Below, piece by piece: positions 7,161 to 14,048 of a stretch of DNA of 20,530 nt. The DNA lies in the NCBI GenBank assembly GCA_002308235.1, contig DBVS01000089.1, positions 336 through 20,865 of the forward strand, given 5' to 3'. Each line of letters begins with the position of its first letter. The stretch's first letter is position 1. The notes beneath the pieces are model-generated. The model ran no database searches. It worked only from the letters and a program-made list of their open reading frames with translations, and was not told the DNA's origin. The position numbers were made by a program, and so were the translations under genes. The stretch comes from Lachnospiraceae bacterium UBA1258. GTDB taxonomy: Bacteria; Bacillota; Clostridia; Lachnospirales; Lachnospiraceae.

Positions 7161-8890
7161 AGCGAGCCCTCCTCTTCCGTATTCTGGGATTCGCATATCT
7201 CACGGTAAACCTCACAGCCTGCCAAAAGCTCGTCATGAGTGCCGATTCCTGCGATCTTTCCATCGTCCACAACAATAATTCTGTCACAGTTTTTCACAGA
7301 GATGATTCTCTGCGAAACAATGATTACGGTCTTACCCGTTAACTTCTTTAAATTTTCGCGTAGCCTGGCGTCCGTTGCATAGTCAAGAGCGCTCGAAGAA
7401 TCATCAAGCGCGTAAAGATCTGCCTTTTTAACAATGGCTCTCGCTATCGTAAGTCTTTGCTTCTGGCCGCCCGAAAGGTTTGCACCGCCCTCTCTTATGT
7501 GAAAATCAAGGCCCTTGCCCTTAGAGTTTACGACGTCCCTCGATTCAGATAAATCAATTGCCAGATTCATCTCATCTTCGGAAGCCTCCGGATTGGCAAA
7601 AAGCAGGTTTTCTCTTAAAGTACCCGAGAATAGTCTTGCTTTTTGAGGCACAACAGAAATGCTCTTTCTAAGCGAAGAAAGAGTTAAGTCTTTAATATCC
7701 GAACCCTTGAATAAAACAGAGCCTGCGGTAACATCATAAAATCTCATAAGAAGATTGAGCACGGTCGATTTACCTGAGCCCGTACCGCCGATGATTCCTA
7801 TGTGTTCTCCTTTCTTAATATCGAAGCTTACGTCTGATAAGAAATCTTCTCCCGATGTCGGATAGGCAAACGAAACATGCTTAAATTCGACTAAGTTTTC
7901 TGCACTGTCAAGTTCCGCAGCGTCTACAGTTCCTTTATCTTCAAGGCTCGAAGTAACATTTAAGGTGTTTTCGATTCTCGCGCCGCTCGCCATTGCTTTG
8001 TTAAGAAGGATGACAAGATTTGAAAGTTTCACAAGTTCGACAAGGATCTGCGACATGTAGTTTACAAGCGCATAAACCTGGCCGCCCGTAAGGATTCCGC
8101 CGTCAACCAAAACCGCGCCGTTATAGATAAGCACAAGCATTGCGACATTGACAACTATTAAAGTTGCGGGATTGAGAATCGCCGCAAGTCTCGACGTTGC
8201 AACGCTCATTGCATACATCTTGTCGTTATTATCGTTAAAGTCTCTCTTCTCGATATTGCCCGCAGAAAACGCTCTTACTACTCTCACACCCGAAAGGTTT
8301 TCTCTGATGTGACCCGTAAGAGAATCAAGGCTTGACTGTATTTTCTTGTATCTCGGAATCGTCTTTAAAGTGATTAAAAAGACCACAAAGAAAAGCACCG
8401 GAATCACCACGACAAATATAAGCGCCGCACCCGCATTTACGGTAAACGCCATAATCATGGCTCCAAATACTATAAACGGAGACCTAAGAAGAAGCCTAAG
8501 TGTCATGTTCAGGCCGTTTTGAACCTGAGAAATGTCTCCGGTCATTCTTGTAATAAGTGATGAAGTGCCCTCGGCATCAATGTTTTCATGCGAAAAAGAC
8601 AATATCTTTTCATAAAGACCCGCTCTTACGCCCTTGGCAAAGCCGACTGCCGCACGCGCCGCAAAAAACTGAGCGGTTAGCGAGCACGTAAGTCCTATAA
8701 AATACAAAAGAAGGAGGATTCCACCTGCTTTGAAAACTACCGCTTTTCTTGACAAAGCAATACCTTCGTCAATGATATGTGCGATGATTAAGGGAACAAT
8801 CAGTTCAAAGATTGCCTCAAGCATCTTGAAAGAAGGCGCTATAACACATTCTTTCTTATATGGTTTAAGAAATGAAAACATTTTTTTCAT
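7157..8890 (-). CDS. ABC exporter half-transporter, degenerate-site subunit
   Basis: A 577-residue ABC half-exporter with an N-terminal membrane domain (about 20-300) and a C-terminal NBD. Walker A GGTGSGKST (368-376), Q-loop VVPQ (Q416) and a perfect signature LSGGQ (472-476) are intact. The Walker B region reads LYALDDSSSALD, with D497 in place of the catalytic Glu, and the switch His is replaced by Gln (Q527 in IIVSQRI). This combination is established for the degenerate-site subunit of heterodimeric exporters such as the BmrCD and TM287/288 types. It is the first gene of the operon, starts with ATG at 8890, and overlaps the next ABC gene by GTGA. It is transcribed divergently from the TetR gene, which probably represses it. 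Confidence 0.94.
   Translation of the reverse strand: MKKMFSFLKPYKKECVIAPSFKMLEAIFELIVPLIIAHIIDEGIALSRKAVVFKAGGILLLLYFIGLTCSLTAQFFAARAAVGFAKGVRAGLYEKILSFSHENIDAEGTSSLITRMTGDISQVQNGLNMTLRLLLRSPFIVFGAMIMAFTVNAGAALIFVVVIPVLFFVVFLITLKTIPRYKKIQSSLDSLTGHIRENLSGVRVVRAFSAGNIEKRDFNDNNDKMYAMSVATSRLAAILNPATLIVVNVAMLVLIYNGAVLVDGGILTGGQVYALVNYMSQILVELVKLSNLVILLNKAMASGARIENTLNVTSSLEDKGTVDAAELDSAENLVEFKHVSFAYPTSGEDFLSDVSFDIKKGEHIGIIGGTGSGKSTVLNLLMRFYDVTAGSVLFKGSDIKDLTLSSLRKSISVVPQKARLFSGTLRENLLFANPEASEDEMNLAIDLSESRDVVNSKGKGLDFHIREGGANLSGGQKQRLTIARAIVKKADLYALDDSSSALDYATDARLRENLKKLTGKTVIIVSQRIISVKNCDRIIVVDDGKIAGIGTHDELLAGCEVYREICESQNTEEEGSL
7168..7173 (-). promoter_or_regulatory. ribosome binding site deciding a GTG start of the second ABC gene
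   Basis: AGGAGG on the minus strand, 7 bases upstream of the GTG at 7160 and inside the 3' end of the upstream ABC gene. No similarly placed site precedes the ATG at 7196. Confidence 0.8.
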
Positions 8891-8900
8891 AAAATTTTAA

Positions 8901-8929
8901 TTCCCGTATAAATGCGGCTGTAATATAAT
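8901..8929 (+). promoter_or_regulatory. promoter of the TetR-family gene
   Basis: TTCCCG (8901-8906), a 17-base spacer, and a perfect TATAAT (8924-8929). The -35 is weak and the -10 is consensus. Start of transcription would be near 8936, about 39 bases before the ATG. Its -10 overlaps the -10 of the divergent exporter promoter. Confidence 0.6.
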
Positions 8930-8954
8930 ATTTTCCGACAACCGTCTATATCAA
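8925..8954 (-). promoter_or_regulatory. promoter of the ABC exporter operon
   Basis: On the minus strand, TTGATA (8949-8954), an 18-base spacer, and TATTAT (8925-8930). The -35 lies within the palindrome at 8946-8959, and the -10 coincides with that of the divergent TetR promoter. Start of transcription would be near 8918. Confidence 0.6.
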
Positions 8955-8959
8955 TATAG
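8946..8959. promoter_or_regulatory. candidate TetR-family operator
   Basis: CTATAT-CA-ATATAG is a perfect 6-bp inverted repeat in the 84-base divergent intergenic region. It covers the exporter -35 and lies just downstream of the predicted start of the TetR transcript. Occupation would therefore block both promoters. Operator identity is inferred from position and symmetry only. Confidence 0.5.
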
Positions 8960-8974
8960 CAGAAGGGACTACAC

Positions 8975-9532
8975 ATGGCAAACTTTACCGAAAACGCTAT
9001 CAAAGAATCTTTTATAAAGCTTTTAGGCGAGCGCCCCTTAAATAAAATCAGTGTCAAGGATATCGTCGAAGACTGTGAAATAAACAGAAATTCCTTCTAT
9101 TATCACTTCCACGATATACCGGAACTTCTTGAAAGAATCGTCATTGAATCCGCAGAAAACATTATAAGCGAATATCCGTCAATCGATTCTGTCGAACAAT
9201 GTTTAAACGTTGCGATTCAATTCTCACTCCAGTATAAAAAGGCTCTTCTTCACATTTTCAATTCCGTAAACAGAGATGTGTACGAATACAACCTGATGAA
9301 AGTCTGCGACCATGTGGTTCGCACCTATCTTGAAAAGGCTTTCGCAGGAACCGAAGTTGCCCCCGAAGACAAAGAAGCAGGCATCACTTTCGTAAAATGC
9401 CTGACCTTTGGACTCATTATAGATTGGATGAGTATGGGTATGGACGCCGAAGCGCCCAAGGATTGTTACCGCGTACTTGAGCTTTGCAAGGGTATTTCCG
9501 ACGACATAATCGCAAGAAGCCGTAAGAAATAA
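8975..9532 (+). CDS. TetR/AcrR-family transcriptional regulator
   Basis: A 185-residue one-component regulator and the only plus-strand gene. The N-terminal helix-turn-helix is clear: ISVKDIVEDCEINRNSFYYHF at about 25-45, with the family FYYHF after the recognition helix. The C-terminal ligand-binding half is all-helical and not assignable to a known ligand. An AGAAGGG ribosome site lies 7 bases before the ATG. It is divergent from the two-gene ABC exporter across 84 bases containing overlapping promoters and a palindrome. It most likely represses both itself and the exporter until a substrate-like ligand binds. It ends 5 bases from the end of the converging phosphate transporter gene. Confidence 0.92.
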   Translation: MANFTENAIKESFIKLLGERPLNKISVKDIVEDCEINRNSFYYHFHDIPELLERIVIESAENIISEYPSIDSVEQCLNVAIQFSLQYKKALLHIFNSVNRDVYEYNLMKVCDHVVRTYLEKAFAGTEVAPEDKEAGITFVKCLTFGLIIDWMSMGMDAEAPKDCYRVLELCKGISDDIIARSRKK

Positions 9533-9537
9533 TTCCT

Positions 9538-11172
9538 TTAATTGTCCTTTTCATGAAAGATTGAATAAGCTATGTTCGTAGAGTGGTCCGCCACTCTCTC
9601 AAGGCCCGATGCAATGTCCGAAAAGATCATTCCTGCCTCGGGAGTGCATTCGTTTCTCGTGAGTCTGTCTACGTGATTCTGCTGAAGCTCACGTTCTTTT
9701 TCATCAATGGCATCTTCAAGTTCGTTGATCTTGTCAATGTATTTGTCATCACCCGTGGAGAAGGTCTCAACCGAAAGTCTGTATATCTCATTGACCATAT
9801 CAAGCATCTGTCCCAGTTCTTTCTGGGCTTCCTTGGAGATGGTAACACCGGTTTCCAGACGGGTCTTTGCTGCATCTGCCACGTTCTCCGCATGATCGCC
9901 GATACGCTCGATATCGTTTACCACATGGAACAGTCCGCCGATGGATTTAAGGTCTTCGATGGGAAGGGTGGTCTGGTTGATCTTAACAAGATAATTGGTA
10001 ATGGCGTGGTTTAAGAAGTTGATATTTTCTTCGACCTTATAAACTTCATCGATATCTTCCTGATCAAGTGTAATAAGGGCATTCATCGCACGGTTTAAGT
10101 TTTCGCCCGCAAGACTTGCCATACGCTCAACTTCCTTAACTACTTCCACAACTGCGGTGGCGGGGTTAAGCACAACCTTCTTGCCGATAAACTGAAGCTC
10201 GAAGTTCTCTCTGTAGCCGACCTTCTTCTCTTCGCCCGGAATGACCAGTTTCGTAAGGCCCACAATGGGTGTAATAAAGGGCGTCATTACGATAACCTGG
10301 ATAACCTTTATGAACAAATGGGAAAAAGCAACGATACGGCCCGCATCGTTTCCTGCGATCAGGGACATGATCCGCACGAAGGCATCCACATCGAAGGCAA
10401 AGAAAACGTACATAAGCACGGTACCGATTATGTTAAAGAGTACATGGATAGCTGCGGCGCGCTTCGCGTCCAAACGTCCGTTTAAGGAAGCAAGAACCGC
10501 GGGTGTGCAGGCACCGATGTTGGAACCGAGGGTAATATACATGCAGATATCAAGACCGATAAGACCCTGATTTGCAAGAAGGACCATGATACTTACAACG
10601 ACCGAAGAACTCTGAATAATCGCCGTAAATACAAAGCCTATCAAAACCGCAAGGAGCGGGGATTTTAAAGAGGAGAAAAGTCCGATGATCTCTTCGGATT
10701 CCTTCATGACTCCCATAGCGGAGGACATGGCGGAAAGCCCGGAAAACAGGATACCGAAACCTACGATGATCTCGGCGAATTTACGAACGTTCTGTTTCTT
10801 ACAGAACATTATGGTGACAACGCCCCCGAGAAGAATGATCGGAGCGATCTTTTCAAGTTTAAAAGAAACAAGTAAGGCTGTGACGGTTGTTCCGATATTG
10901 GAACCGAAGATGACTCCTGCCGCCTGATAAAGATTCATGAGCCCCGAGTTTACGAAGCTGACCACCATAACGGTACAGGCCGAAGACGACTGAATGACTG
11001 CGGTGAAAAACAGACCCACCAGAATTCCCATGAAACGGTTACTGGTAAGCCGTTCGAGAATACCTCTCAATCTTGCGCCGGCGAAAGCTTCGATGCTGTC
11101 GCTCATGACGCGCATTCCGTATAAGAAAAATCCCAAACCGCCGCATAGCGACAAAATCACGCCCAGATTCAT
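9538..11172 (-). CDS. Na+/phosphate cotransporter (Na/Pi family) with C-terminal PhoU-like domain
   Basis: A 544-residue membrane protein for sodium-coupled phosphate movement. Two inverted Na/Pi-cotransporter repeats each carry the family QSSS motif (Q61-SSSA in the first, Q187-SSSV in the second), followed by GSNIGTT and GSNIGAC. The membrane part extends to about residue 310. Residues about 335-540 are helical with PhoU-like features (VNDIERIGDHAENVADAA and ERVADHSTNIAYS), a domain that normally senses or limits phosphate flux. The ATG at 11172 has a weak AAAGG ribosome site. A separate sigma-A-like promoter lies just upstream, so it is probably not a mere tail of the rimP-ribF operon. It converges on the TetR gene with only 5 bases between the stop codons. 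Confidence 0.93.
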   Translation of the reverse strand: MNLGVILSLCGGLGFFLYGMRVMSDSIEAFAGARLRGILERLTSNRFMGILVGLFFTAVIQSSSACTVMVVSFVNSGLMNLYQAAGVIFGSNIGTTVTALLVSFKLEKIAPIILLGGVVTIMFCKKQNVRKFAEIIVGFGILFSGLSAMSSAMGVMKESEEIIGLFSSLKSPLLAVLIGFVFTAIIQSSSVVVSIMVLLANQGLIGLDICMYITLGSNIGACTPAVLASLNGRLDAKRAAAIHVLFNIIGTVLMYVFFAFDVDAFVRIMSLIAGNDAGRIVAFSHLFIKVIQVIVMTPFITPIVGLTKLVIPGEEKKVGYRENFELQFIGKKVVLNPATAVVEVVKEVERMASLAGENLNRAMNALITLDQEDIDEVYKVEENINFLNHAITNYLVKINQTTLPIEDLKSIGGLFHVVNDIERIGDHAENVADAAKTRLETGVTISKEAQKELGQMLDMVNEIYRLSVETFSTGDDKYIDKINELEDAIDEKERELQQNHVDRLTRNECTPEAGMIFSDIASGLERVADHSTNIAYSIFHEKDN

Positions 11173-11205
11173 GTTTCCGTTACCTTTCTTTGCCTTACTT
11201 ATTTT

Positions 11206-11234
11206 ATTCTATACGACAATCGAAAGGTATACAA
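11206..11234 (-). promoter_or_regulatory. promoter of the Na/Pi cotransporter gene
   Basis: On the minus strand, TTGTAT (11229-11234), exactly 17 bases, then TAGAAT (11206-11211). Start of transcription would be near 11199, giving a leader of about 27 bases. The -35 overlaps one arm of a 7-bp inverted repeat (AACGGTA at 11257-11263 on the minus strand, TACCGTT at 11233-11239). Confidence 0.65.
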
Positions 11235-11274
11235 CGGTAAAGTTGACAAAAAATTATACCGTTAAAGGCGTTTC

Positions 11275-11829
11275 TTATGGACGCTTGTTACTGCCGAGCA
11301 TATATTCCGCATCTTCGTCATTACCGCTTTTTATGGCGGTTCTGATCCTGGTGGATGAAATGTCGGCCCCCTTGTACTGTAGCTTTTCTACGACCTTAAC
11401 TTCGATCCCCAGCTCCGATTCCATGCTTTTTAAAAGGGCAACGTCTCCCCGGCCCTTGTAGCCAAAGGACAGATCCGGACCGCAGAAAAGCTTCTTACAA
11501 TGGAGTCTTTCTTTAAGGATGTCCCTGGCAAAATCCTCGGGCTCTGTCTTGGCTGTTGTTTCGTTCAGTTCAAACTCCACAAGATAGTCTACACCAAGCG
11601 CCTCAAATTTCTTTCTTCGTTCCTCTTTCGTAAGGATCCTGCCGCTGTCCTTAAGGAAGGGCTCGGATTCCTTCGTAAAGGTGAACACAAGGGATCTTAA
11701 TCCATCATGTTCGGAAACCATTTCACCTATAAGTCTTTGATGCCCAAGATGGATTCCGTCGAACTTTCCGATGGCGATCTTGGTCATGCCGTCATATTCA
11801 ATTTCTTTGGTACCGTCGATAATAATCAA
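11275..11829 (-). CDS. ribF: FAD synthetase (FMN adenylyltransferase) domain protein, RibF lacking the riboflavin kinase domain
   Basis: A 184-residue protein matching only the N-terminal half of RibF. The usual bacterial RibF is about 300 residues and bifunctional: riboflavin kinase plus FMN adenylyltransferase. Here the nucleotidyltransferase fold is complete: GKFDGIHLGH at 21-30 with the HxGH-type ATP site, GPDLSFGYKGRGD near 117-129, and SSTRIR at 158-163. The protein then stops at MLGSNKRP, just where full-length RibF continues into the kinase domain. The stop lies 102 bases before the next gene, and no kinase remnant is visible in that gap. It should make FAD from FMN but not FMN from riboflavin. 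Its place right after truB (2 bases) is the normal one. Either riboflavin kinase is encoded elsewhere or this is a decayed copy. Confidence 0.88.
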   Translation of the reverse strand: MIIIDGTKEIEYDGMTKIAIGKFDGIHLGHQRLIGEMVSEHDGLRSLVFTFTKESEPFLKDSGRILTKEERRKKFEALGVDYLVEFELNETTAKTEPEDFARDILKERLHCKKLFCGPDLSFGYKGRGDVALLKSMESELGIEVKVVEKLQYKGADISSTRIRTAIKSGNDEDAEYMLGSNKRP

Positions 11830-11831
11830 GA

Positions 11832-12728
11832 CTAAACTCCAAGAAACATTTTTTTCGGGGCAAAGATTTCTTCACCTGCCCTGTATTCGTAAAGGGCCTT
11901 AAACTCCCCCGAAGTATCGTAAACACGGATCTCCTTCGGCGCTTCGGGAAGGGTCTCAAAATCATCCGCCCGCATTTTATTTCCGTTATAAAGAAACCGT
12001 TCACCCTCTTTGGTGACCTGCACCTTTGGAATATCGGAAAATACCGAATCAAGCGGCATTACCGCGCTTTCAAGAAGACCCTTTTCCTTTAACTCTTTAA
12101 GCTCTGACAGTTTATAAGCGTTTTCAAGGGAAAAGCCGCTTACCCGGGTCCTTAAAAGGCTCGTCATCACCGCGAAGGTGCCGCATTTCTTACCGATGTC
12201 GGCACAAAGGGATCTGATGTAAGTACCCTTGCCGCAGGTAACTTTTATGGTTGCCGCAGGGGGATTGTTTTCAAGTATCTCTATATCGAAAATTTCAACA
12301 AAGGAGGGCTTTCTTTCGATCACTTTCCCGTCTCTTGCAAGGTCGCAGAGTTTCTTTCCCTCCACCTTTTTGGCCGAATACATGGGAGGGACCTGATCGT
12401 ATCCGCCTATGAAACTTTTAATGGCGGCTTCGAGTTCTTCCTTTGAAACCCCGACCTCACACTCTTCAAGCACAGTACCCCATATATCCAGCGTGTCCGT
12501 CCGTTTTCCCAGCAAAAAAGAAGCGACATACTCCTTTCTTTTGTCCGTAAGCATGTCGCATAATTTTGTGGCGTTACCGAGACAAACGGGCAATACTCCT
12601 TCGGCATCGGGATCGAGGGTGCCGGTGTGCCCGACTTTCTTTGTCCCGAAGATGCCCCGCATGACTGCCACAGCATCAAAGCTCGTAAAGCCTTTTTCTT
12701 TGTATACGTTTACAATCCCGTTTATCAA
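11832..12728 (-). CDS. truB: tRNA pseudouridine(55) synthase
   Basis: Converts U55 in the T-loop of tRNAs to pseudouridine; cytosolic. The 298-residue length is normal for TruB. The catalytic motif GHTGTLDPDAEGVL lies at 33-46, with D39 the nucleophile. YVASFLLGKRTDTLD (about 68-82) and the GTYIRSLCADIG stretch (about 167-178) are further TruB signatures, followed by a PUA-like C-terminus. The start appears to be TTG at 12728, overlapping the preceding stop as TTGA, with GGGAG 5 bases upstream. This suggests translational coupling to the nrnA-like gene. It is followed 2 bases later by ribF. Confidence 0.95.
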   Translation of the reverse strand: MINGIVNVYKEKGFTSFDAVAVMRGIFGTKKVGHTGTLDPDAEGVLPVCLGNATKLCDMLTDKRKEYVASFLLGKRTDTLDIWGTVLEECEVGVSKEELEAAIKSFIGGYDQVPPMYSAKKVEGKKLCDLARDGKVIERKPSFVEIFDIEILENNPPAATIKVTCGKGTYIRSLCADIGKKCGTFAVMTSLLRTRVSGFSLENAYKLSELKELKEKGLLESAVMPLDSVFSDIPKVQVTKEGERFLYNGNKMRADDFETLPEAPKEIRVYDTSGEFKALYEYRAGEEIFAPKKMFLGV

Positions 12729-13681
12729 TTTAACTCCCTGTATTGAGCCTCGATGAGGGCCGTGATGTTGTTTACCACATCGTGGAAGTTTCCGTTAATG
12801 TTGCAGCCTGCGGCTCTCACATGACCGCCGCCGCCAAAGTATCCGGCGATCTTAGCTACGTCAATGACTCCGCCGGAGCGAAGGCTCACTTTATATTCGA
12901 GGGTACCCGTTTCATACATGAAGATTGCAACTTCCACGCCTTTGATGTTTCTTAACTGGTTGACGATCCCTTCGAAATCCTTGGATGTGACTCTGTAAAA
13001 GTCCATCATTTTCTTGTCAACCTGGCTCACGGCAACGCGTCCGTCCATAAGCAGCATGCTTTCAAGAAGGGCGCGACCCATGATCTGGGTCTGAAGATAT
13101 GTCTTTTCGTAAAAAGTCTCTTCGATGAGCTTGGGAAAATCGAAACCGTATTCGATAAGTTCTCCCGCTATGTTGAGAGTCTTCTTTGAAGTGTTTGAAT
13201 ACTGGAAAACTCCCGTATCGTGGATGATTCCGATGTAAAGCGCCTTGGCGATCTCCTCATCAATATAATCACGGTCCAGAAGATCGTATACAAGTTCACT
13301 GGCACTGGATGCCTTGGGGTCCACGTAATTGTAATTCCCGGTACCGGGATTGGTGATGTGATGATCGATGTTGATGGTGCTCTTTGCGGAATCAAAAAGC
13401 TTTTCCGCATCTCCGAGCCTGTCCTTACCGCAGTCAACGGCAAAGAAAACATCAAAAACTTCGTCGCAGTCTTTGGCATCTTCTATGGCATCGATGTTCT
13501 TTATGCAATCGAAGATCTCTGCGGGTTTCTCGAGAAAAATGCGCACTTCGGCATCGGGGCGTTTCTTTTTGAGATAAAGAAACAGTCCCATGGTGCTTCC
13601 GATACAGTCCCCGTCGGGACGGATATGGCCGCTGATACCGATCTTTGCTGCGTTTTTAAGCTCTCTCGTCAGATTTATCAT
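12725..13681 (-). CDS. nrnA: DHH/DHHA1-family phosphoesterase, NrnA-like (nano-RNase / pAp phosphatase)
   Basis: A 318-residue cytosolic DHH-superfamily hydrolase. Motif I reads HIRPDGDCIGS (19-29), with metal ligands H19, D23 and D25. Further motifs are VDCG (82-85), DHH (106-108) and HDTGVF (154-159). The C-terminal DHHA1 domain contains GGGGHVRAAG (283-292). Family members in this operon position (NrnA/YtqI type) degrade 2-5 nt RNAs and dephosphorylate pAp. The exact substrate is inferred. The gene overlaps rbfA by 26 bases and truB by 4. Confidence 0.92.
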   Translation of the reverse strand: MINLTRELKNAAKIGISGHIRPDGDCIGSTMGLFLYLKKKRPDAEVRIFLEKPAEIFDCIKNIDAIEDAKDCDEVFDVFFAVDCGKDRLGDAEKLFDSAKSTINIDHHITNPGTGNYNYVDPKASSASELVYDLLDRDYIDEEIAKALYIGIIHDTGVFQYSNTSKKTLNIAGELIEYGFDFPKLIEETFYEKTYLQTQIMGRALLESMLLMDGRVAVSQVDKKMMDFYRVTSKDFEGIVNQLRNIKGVEVAIFMYETGTLEYKVSLRSGGVIDVAKIAGYFGGGGHVRAAGCNINGNFHDVVNNITALIEAQYRELN

Positions 13682-14033
13682 CCGCTCTGTTCACATCCTC
13701 TATGAGTTTGGACATGTTCACTCCGTATTCGATGGAACTGTCCATAATGAAGGTTATGGCCGGGGTGTTGCGAAGATTGATCCTTTTTGCAAGCAGGCTT
13801 CTGATGAAGCCCTCGGCACTTTTCAAACCCTGATACGTGTTCTTTCTTGCTTCATCATCCCCAAGAACGCTTATGTAGGCCTTACAGGTCTTAAGATCCG
13901 GTGCGACCTCACATGCGATAACGCTGGTCAAGGGGCTGATGCGGGGATCCTTTATCTCTCCCCTGATAATATTGGCAAGCTCGCGATAAACTTCCTCGTT
14001 TATGCGGGTGTTTTTTATACTGTTCTTTCTCAT
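13656..14033 (-). CDS. rbfA: ribosome-binding factor A
   Basis: A 125-residue 30S maturation factor with a KH-like fold that binds the pre-16S 5' region and assists late subunit assembly. Family signatures are RINEEVYRELANIIRGEIKDPRI near the N-terminus, AYISVLGDDEARKNTYQGLKSAEGFIRSLLAKRINLRNTPAITF in the middle, and SIEYG near the end. AAGGAGG lies 4 bases upstream of the ATG. It starts 15 bases after infB, the conserved infB-rbfA order. Confidence 0.95.
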   Translation of the reverse strand: MRKNSIKNTRINEEVYRELANIIRGEIKDPRISPLTSVIACEVAPDLKTCKAYISVLGDDEARKNTYQGLKSAEGFIRSLLAKRINLRNTPAITFIMDSSIEYGVNMSKLIEDVNRADDKSDERA

Positions 14034-14048
14034 TTGGCCTCCTTCGGA

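Noticed and set aside
11174..11274. Riboflavin kinase remnant or frameshift after the short ribF
   Set aside because: Reading past the stop gives only a few residues before another stop, and the space is far too small for the roughly 120-residue domain.
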